Under the pieces are notes generated by a model, which saw only the letters and a program-made list of their open reading frames with translations, had not been told where the DNA came from and did not search any database. A stretch of DNA of 64,000 nucleotides from Morganella morganii (GTDB taxonomy: Bacteria > Pseudomonadota > Gammaproteobacteria > Enterobacterales > Enterobacteriaceae), in contig NZ_CP069157.1 of NCBI RefSeq assembly GCF_019243775.1, positions 3,607,418 through 3,671,417 on the forward strand, in the 5' to 3' direction. This document shows positions 59,838-64,000 of this stretch, piece by piece (position 1 is the stretch's first letter; each line of letters starts with the position of its first letter). The position numbers and the translations under genes were made by a program.

Positions 59838-60410
59838 ATGTCACTGTCCGCCGCTGCTCAGACCCGCTGTGCCTGGGTTACTGATGACCCGCTCTATATT
59901 CAGTACCATGACACCGAATGGGGTGTCCCCGAGCGTGATAACTATAAATTATTTGAGATGATCTGCCTTGAAGGCCAGCAGGCGGGTCTTTCCTGGCTGG
60001 TGATCCTGAAAAAGCGTGAAAATTACCGGCAGTCGTTCTTTCAGTTTGATCCGGAAAAAGTGGCGGCCATGACAGAGGCCGATGTGGACAAACTGATGCA
60101 AAACCCGGGAATTGTCCGCCAGCGGGCGAAAATCAATGCCATTATCAGTAATGCAAAAGCCTACCTGGCGATGCAGGAGGCCGGTGAAGATTTCAGTGAT
60201 TTTTTGTGGAATTTCACCGGTAACACGCCGCTGATTAACCACTATACAGACAGCAGCACCATCCCTGCGGATACCCCGCTGTCCCATGCTCTGGCAAAAG
60301 CACTGAAAAAACGCGGGTTTAAATTCTGCGGGCCGGTTATCTGTTATTCCTTTATGCAGGCCGTCGGCATGATTGATGATCATCTGCCGCACTGTTGCAG
60401 CCGCCGTTAA
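59838..60410 (+). CDS. tag: DNA-3-methyladenine glycosylase I
   Basis: Tag removes 3-methyladenine from alkylated DNA. The 190-residue product keeps the zinc ligands: Cys near residue 11 (TRCAWVTDD), His near 24 (QYHDTEWG) and the C-terminal HLPHCCSRR; the active-site region LFEMICLEGQQAGLSWLVIL is also present. E. coli Tag is 187 residues. It is next to glyQ, as in E. coli (divergent). Confidence 0.96.
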   Translation: MSLSAAAQTRCAWVTDDPLYIQYHDTEWGVPERDNYKLFEMICLEGQQAGLSWLVILKKRENYRQSFFQFDPEKVAAMTEADVDKLMQNPGIVRQRAKINAIISNAKAYLAMQEAGEDFSDFLWNFTGNTPLINHYTDSSTIPADTPLSHALAKALKKRGFKFCGPVICYSFMQAVGMIDDHLPHCCSRR

Positions 60411-60417
60411 AAAAATC

Positions 60418-60444
60418 CCCGTTATGTGGTAAGTACATAACGGG
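60418..60444 (+). terminator. Hairpin after tag
   Basis: CCCCGTTATGT and ACATAACGGGG form an 11-base perfect stem with a five- to seven-base loop just past the tag stop; only a weak T/A run follows, so it is a probable terminator with moderate strength. Confidence 0.7.
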
Positions 60445-60897
60445 GTAAAGGTATAACGAGGACTTTGGATCTGTTAACTGACATCACCGGCCGGCATAAA
60501 GCACAAGGCATTTACCTCACACCGTTCAGTAATGCGTCCCAGTTTACCCGCAAGTGCCTCCGGTAATGGCTGTAATAATCCTGCTATTATCATTGTATTA
60601 GCGCCGACAAACCGCACTGTTCAATAAATTCAGTCACACTTTCTGACAGATAATTCCGCCGGTTCTGTTAAAACAATTCCACGGGGGTGGTACCCTTTGC
60701 CTGTGATCTGCGTGTTTTACCGGTGACGATTTGCCGGTGATCATTTTCCGGTGACAGCACTCACGTTCCGCCGTTAAACGGAAATCCGGATCACACAAAA
60801 AAACAAAAACTTCTCAGTACACTCTATTTATGGAATAGTACGCCGGTCGGGTGAAATAATTACCGGTACCCGCCCGCTGTATATGCAGGGACATGTT
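60445..60897. other. tag-yidQ intergenic region
   Basis: A 453-base gap. It contains three tandem copies of a 14-base unit (60716-60757), A-rich stretches near 60800 and, on the minus strand, a 39-codon open frame (60474-60593) without a clear ribosome binding site. No gene is called. Confidence 0.55.
60716..60757. repeat. Three direct repeats of 14 bases
   Basis: TTTACCGGTGACGA, TTTGCCGGTGATCA and TTTTCCGGTGACAG follow each other without gap. The shared core CCGGTGA recurs every 14 bases, not a full helical turn multiple. It lies 140 bases upstream of yidQ. Confidence 0.7.
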
Positions 60898-61236
60898 ATG
60901 ACACGCAAATGTATGATAATAAGCGGATTGCTGGGACTGAGTACGATACTCAGCGGCTGCTCAAGTATTATGACCCGGACCGGCCCGACAGAGGGCTACT
61001 ATCCCGGAACCAAAAACAGTATCGCCATGTTGCAGGATGACGAAACCGGCTGGGTAATGAAGCCGATTGTCGCCATTGACCTGCCCTTCTCCGCTGTCCT
61101 CGATACCCTTCTGGCTCCGGTCGATTATGCCACCGGCGGCAAAGACAACAGTGAGTCATCCCCTGCGGAACGGGTAAAACGCCTGGAAGCAGCGGAAACC
61201 GCCCATAACGCCCCGGCACCATTGCCGCAGGAGTAA
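60898..61236 (+). CDS. yidQ: YidQ/YceK-family lipoprotein
   Basis: A 112-residue lipoprotein with signal MTRKCMIISGLLGLSTILSG and lipobox ending in Cys21 (LSGCSS), then the DUF1375 pattern GYYPGTKNSIAML and DLPFSAVLDTLLAPVD. E. coli YidQ is 110 residues. The ATG at 60898 follows AGGGA; an ATG five codons earlier is less likely. It is convergent with yidR. Confidence 0.9.
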   Translation: MTRKCMIISGLLGLSTILSGCSSIMTRTGPTEGYYPGTKNSIAMLQDDETGWVMKPIVAIDLPFSAVLDTLLAPVDYATGGKDNSESSPAERVKRLEAAETAHNAPAPLPQE

Positions 61237-61246
61237 TCTGCCGCCG

Positions 61247-62527
61247 TTACAGCCCGGTGTCTGCCACCCAGATTTGCTGCCAGCCGTTTGTGCGGCGCAG
61301 AAATGCCACCCGGCTGTTATCCGGTGAAAACACCACCGCATCCCCTGACACCGGTTCTGCCGATGGTGCCGTCACCGCGCGGCATACCCCGGTTTCAGCA
61401 CAACACACCATGACCAATCCTTTACGGACAAAGGTCAGATACCGCCCGGTGCTGTCCCAGCTGAATGCAGATTCAATACTGTCACTGCCGGAAGTGACCT
61501 GATGCACCTCACCGCCCAGCGGGGAAATCGTCCACAACTGAACAATTCCCTGATCGTCCTGCATCAGAAACGCAATTTTGTCGCCCTGCGGTGAGCTGCG
61601 CAGCCAGAAGCGCGGCTGTTTTGCCAGCCCCGGATACCGGCGATGATGAGTAAATGTCAGCCGCGTCTGGCTGACACCGGCCGGCGGAGCAGGCATCGTA
61701 CTGTCAGTTCCCTCAAGCGGCAAATCGCCGGCAACGGTATAATCTTCAGGCCGTTCCGGCAGATCGAGACGGAAAATCTCCGGGATCACCTCACCGTTTT
61801 CTGACCGGGTATCCCCGATAAACGCAATCGCCCGCCGCTGACGGGAGCCGTCTGCCCGCAGATACCCCTGCTCACCAATCCAGCCCTCTTCGTATGCCCG
61901 GCTGATTTCATCACTGCCGGGCTGCGGCGCCGGAGTTGTCCGCGAGACCACACAGCAGAAAAATTCTCCGTCATATTCACGCGGGTGATGTTTCCCGCTG
62001 CATACCGGATGCAGCGGAACCGCCACCGCCACATTACGCAGATCCAGCACCGGATCCTGCTCGTGCAGTACATGGTCGTTATAAGTAAAACTCAGCCATT
62101 CCCCGTCCGGGCTGAACACATGCACATGTGTACCACCGCGCAGAGCGCCGGGCTGATAAGGCGGCGTAATACAGAAAGCATCAATATTGTGTGCAACACC
62201 CGGTACATCATCACTGACCATCACCCCCTGACGATGATGGAAATCATACTGCCACTGCGGATCCGGGTTCAGCGGCCCGCGGATAAAGGCATACCGCACC
62301 GGCAACTGCGGGCTGACAGTCACCACACCCACACAGGCCCCGGCGGTTCCCCGGTAAATTTCACGGATTTCTGTTGTATTCACATGAATTTTTTCTATCG
62401 TTTTACCGATAAACGAAGACCCCTGAGGGCGGACATCATAAACCAGCCATTGGCTATCCGGCGTCCATACATTAATATTAGTAAGCTGATGATGACGGGG
62501 TGTTGTTGTTATCTGATATTCATTCAT
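61247..62527 (-). CDS. yidR: DUF3748 protein YidR (TolB-like propeller)
   Basis: A 426-residue protein with repeated TolB/WD-like blades (for example NVWTPDSQWLVYDVRPQGSS and HVHVFSPDGEWLSFTYNDHV), no signal peptide seen. It closely follows E. coli YidR (415 residues). Beta-propeller fold is inferred; function unknown. yidQ and yidR lie next to each other in E. coli too. Confidence 0.92.
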   Translation of the reverse strand: MNEYQITTTPRHHQLTNINVWTPDSQWLVYDVRPQGSSFIGKTIEKIHVNTTEIREIYRGTAGACVGVVTVSPQLPVRYAFIRGPLNPDPQWQYDFHHRQGVMVSDDVPGVAHNIDAFCITPPYQPGALRGGTHVHVFSPDGEWLSFTYNDHVLHEQDPVLDLRNVAVAVPLHPVCSGKHHPREYDGEFFCCVVSRTTPAPQPGSDEISRAYEEGWIGEQGYLRADGSRQRRAIAFIGDTRSENGEVIPEIFRLDLPERPEDYTVAGDLPLEGTDSTMPAPPAGVSQTRLTFTHHRRYPGLAKQPRFWLRSSPQGDKIAFLMQDDQGIVQLWTISPLGGEVHQVTSGSDSIESAFSWDSTGRYLTFVRKGLVMVCCAETGVCRAVTAPSAEPVSGDAVVFSPDNSRVAFLRRTNGWQQIWVADTGL

Positions 62528-62665
62528 TAGAGTGATACTCTCTTTTTATACCATCAGTTCGGATAACCTCAGGTAATCCGATTGGGTCAGACTAAAAAAA
62601 CTCAGTCGAGACTTTCGGCTGTGCTGACTATGCTAACCTTCCGATAAACCGGCAATGATAAGACT

Positions 62666-63283
62666 ATGTTACTCAGTATCCTGTACATTATTGGTATTAC
62701 CGCTGAAGCCATGACCGGAGCACTGGCCGCCGGCCGCCGGAAAATGGATGTTTTCGGCGTAATTATTATCGCCTCCGCCACTGCTATCGGCGGCGGATCT
62801 GTCCGCGATATGCTGCTGGGCCATTACCCGCTGGGCTGGGTAAAACATCCTGAATATATTATTACGGTTGCCTGTGCTGCCGTTATTACTATCTGGGTTG
62901 CGCCGATGATGAAGCATCTGCGCCGCCTTTTCCTGATCCTGGATGCTATCGGGCTGATGGTATTTTCCATTATCGGCGCTCAGATAGCACTCGATATGAA
63001 CTACGGGCCGATCATTGCGGCTATTGCCGCCGTTATCACCGGTGTTTTCGGTGGTGTGCTGCGCGATATGCTGTGTAACACCATTCCGCTGGTTTTCCAG
63101 AAAGAATTATATGCCGGTATCTCCTTTGCCGCTGCCTGGCTCTATATGGGATTACTGTTTTACACGCCGCTGCCGCGCGATGCCGTCATTATTATTACCC
63201 TGGTGGCCGGCCTGACGTCCCGGTTAATTGCCATCCGCTACCGCCTCGGGTTACCGGTCTTTAATTACGAAAATCAGGATTAA
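62666..63283 (+). CDS. yicG: TRIC-family membrane protein YicG
   Basis: A 205-residue inner-membrane protein (E. coli YicG is 205) with seven hydrophobic segments and two related halves, each with a glycine motif ([11 protein letters not shown] and [10 protein letters not shown]), the UPF0126 pattern. Related bacterial TRIC proteins are cation channels; YicG has been linked to glycine uptake in E. coli, which cannot be tested here. Confidence 0.92.
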   Translation: MLLSILYIIGITAEAMTGALAAGRRKMDVFGVIIIASATAIGGGSVRDMLLGHYPLGWVKHPEYIITVACAAVITIWVAPMMKHLRRLFLILDAIGLMVFSIIGAQIALDMNYGPIIAAIAAVITGVFGGVLRDMLCNTIPLVFQKELYAGISFAAAWLYMGLLFYTPLPRDAVIIITLVAGLTSRLIAIRYRLGLPVFNYENQD

Positions 63284-63300
63284 CGGCAATAACCGCTCAC

Positions 63301-63330
63301 CCGGAACCGGACAATACCGGTTCCGGTTCT
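63301..63330 (+). terminator. Hairpin after yicG
   Basis: CCGGAACCGG and CCGGTTCCGG, a perfect 10-base stem with a six-base loop, followed by TTCT, 17 bases past the yicG stop. Confidence 0.7.
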
Positions 63331-63480
63331 GCTTATCTGCCCTGTTTGTCTGTTTTTTCCTGTTGTCCCGCACTGTCATGTAACTGACGGGTATATGCAT
63401 ACATTTTTATTCCGCCGGTGCGGAAAAATGAAACATCCGTATTCATCTGCCCGGAAAAATAAGAAATTTTCAGCAGATAA

Positions 63481-64000
<520 letters not shown>

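Noticed and set aside
60474-60593. A 39-codon minus-strand frame in the tag-yidQ gap
   Set aside because: Composition looks protein-like, but no ribosome binding site or homology can be seen; left as part of the intergenic entry.

Overview
The window is chromosomal DNA of a gammaproteobacterium of the order Enterobacterales. The proteins read as close relatives of Escherichia coli ones (CRP, GlyQ, EF-Tu, L11, Gor, DppF), the GC content is roughly half, and the gene content (type I Idi, a second peptide deformylase, tandem ERIC-like elements, a MobA-MobB fusion) fits Morganellaceae, most likely Morganella. The genus call is inference from memory of the family, not from a search. Almost every gene is an ordinary housekeeping gene; the interest lies in rearrangement joints, intergenic elements and several broken genes.

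Layout. 1-7.5 kb (minus strand): the str operon rpsL-rpsG-fusA-tuf runs straight into secE-nusG-rplK-rplA-rplJ, two clusters that are far apart in E. coli and here share one tuf gene. 7.5-14.3 kb: tusBCD, a YheO-type regulator, fkpA, slyX, slyD, yheV, kefB and a frameshifted kefG. 14.4-24.2 kb: the ABC-F protein yheS, a MurNAc module (murR, murQ and murP with an in-frame amber codon), a LysE-type exporter, yheT, yheU, prkB, an OsmC-family gene and crp. 24.2-27.7 kb: an unrecognised two-gene unit, argD, pabA and ppiA. 27.7-36.5 kb: engB, the Spot 42 RNA gene, a second def, two tandem ERIC-like elements, polA, dsbA, srkA, yihD and a fused mobA-mobB. 36.7-38.6 kb is a decay zone: a frameshifted hdeB-like gene, idi, a GNAT remnant and a GNAT/DUF1778 toxin-antitoxin pair collapsed by a deletion. 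38.7-47 kb: gor, rlmJ, a DUF1090 gene, a small lipoprotein, yihY, a tautomerase/serine hydrolase pair, yhjJ, and a PdeK/HmsP homologue cut down to its sensor part. 47-53 kb: the complete dppABCDF operon. 53.2-56.6 kb: a two-partner secretion locus (tpsB with two poly-A frameshifts, tRNA-Pro, and a short divergent tpsA). 56.6-64 kb: glyS, glyQ, tag, yidQ, yidR, yicG and the start of gmk.

How the genes work together. The left end makes ribosomes and elongation factors and matures thiolated tRNA (TusBCD). FkpA, DsbA and PpiA fold periplasmic proteins, while SlyD folds protein and handles nickel in the cytoplasm. MurQ/MurP recycle cell-wall MurNAc under MurR and CRP; a perfect CRP half-site pair lies upstream of murQ and crp itself is 6 kb away. 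Spot 42, a CRP-repressed RNA in E. coli, is also here. Dpp imports dipeptides.

No CRISPR array, prophage, insertion sequence or rRNA gene was seen. The best candidates for something undescribed are the unknown bicistron at 24.3-24.9 kb and the tRNA-Pro-flanked two-partner secretion locus. Several of the frameshifts sit in homopolymers, so sequencing error is a live alternative to true decay or phase variation.
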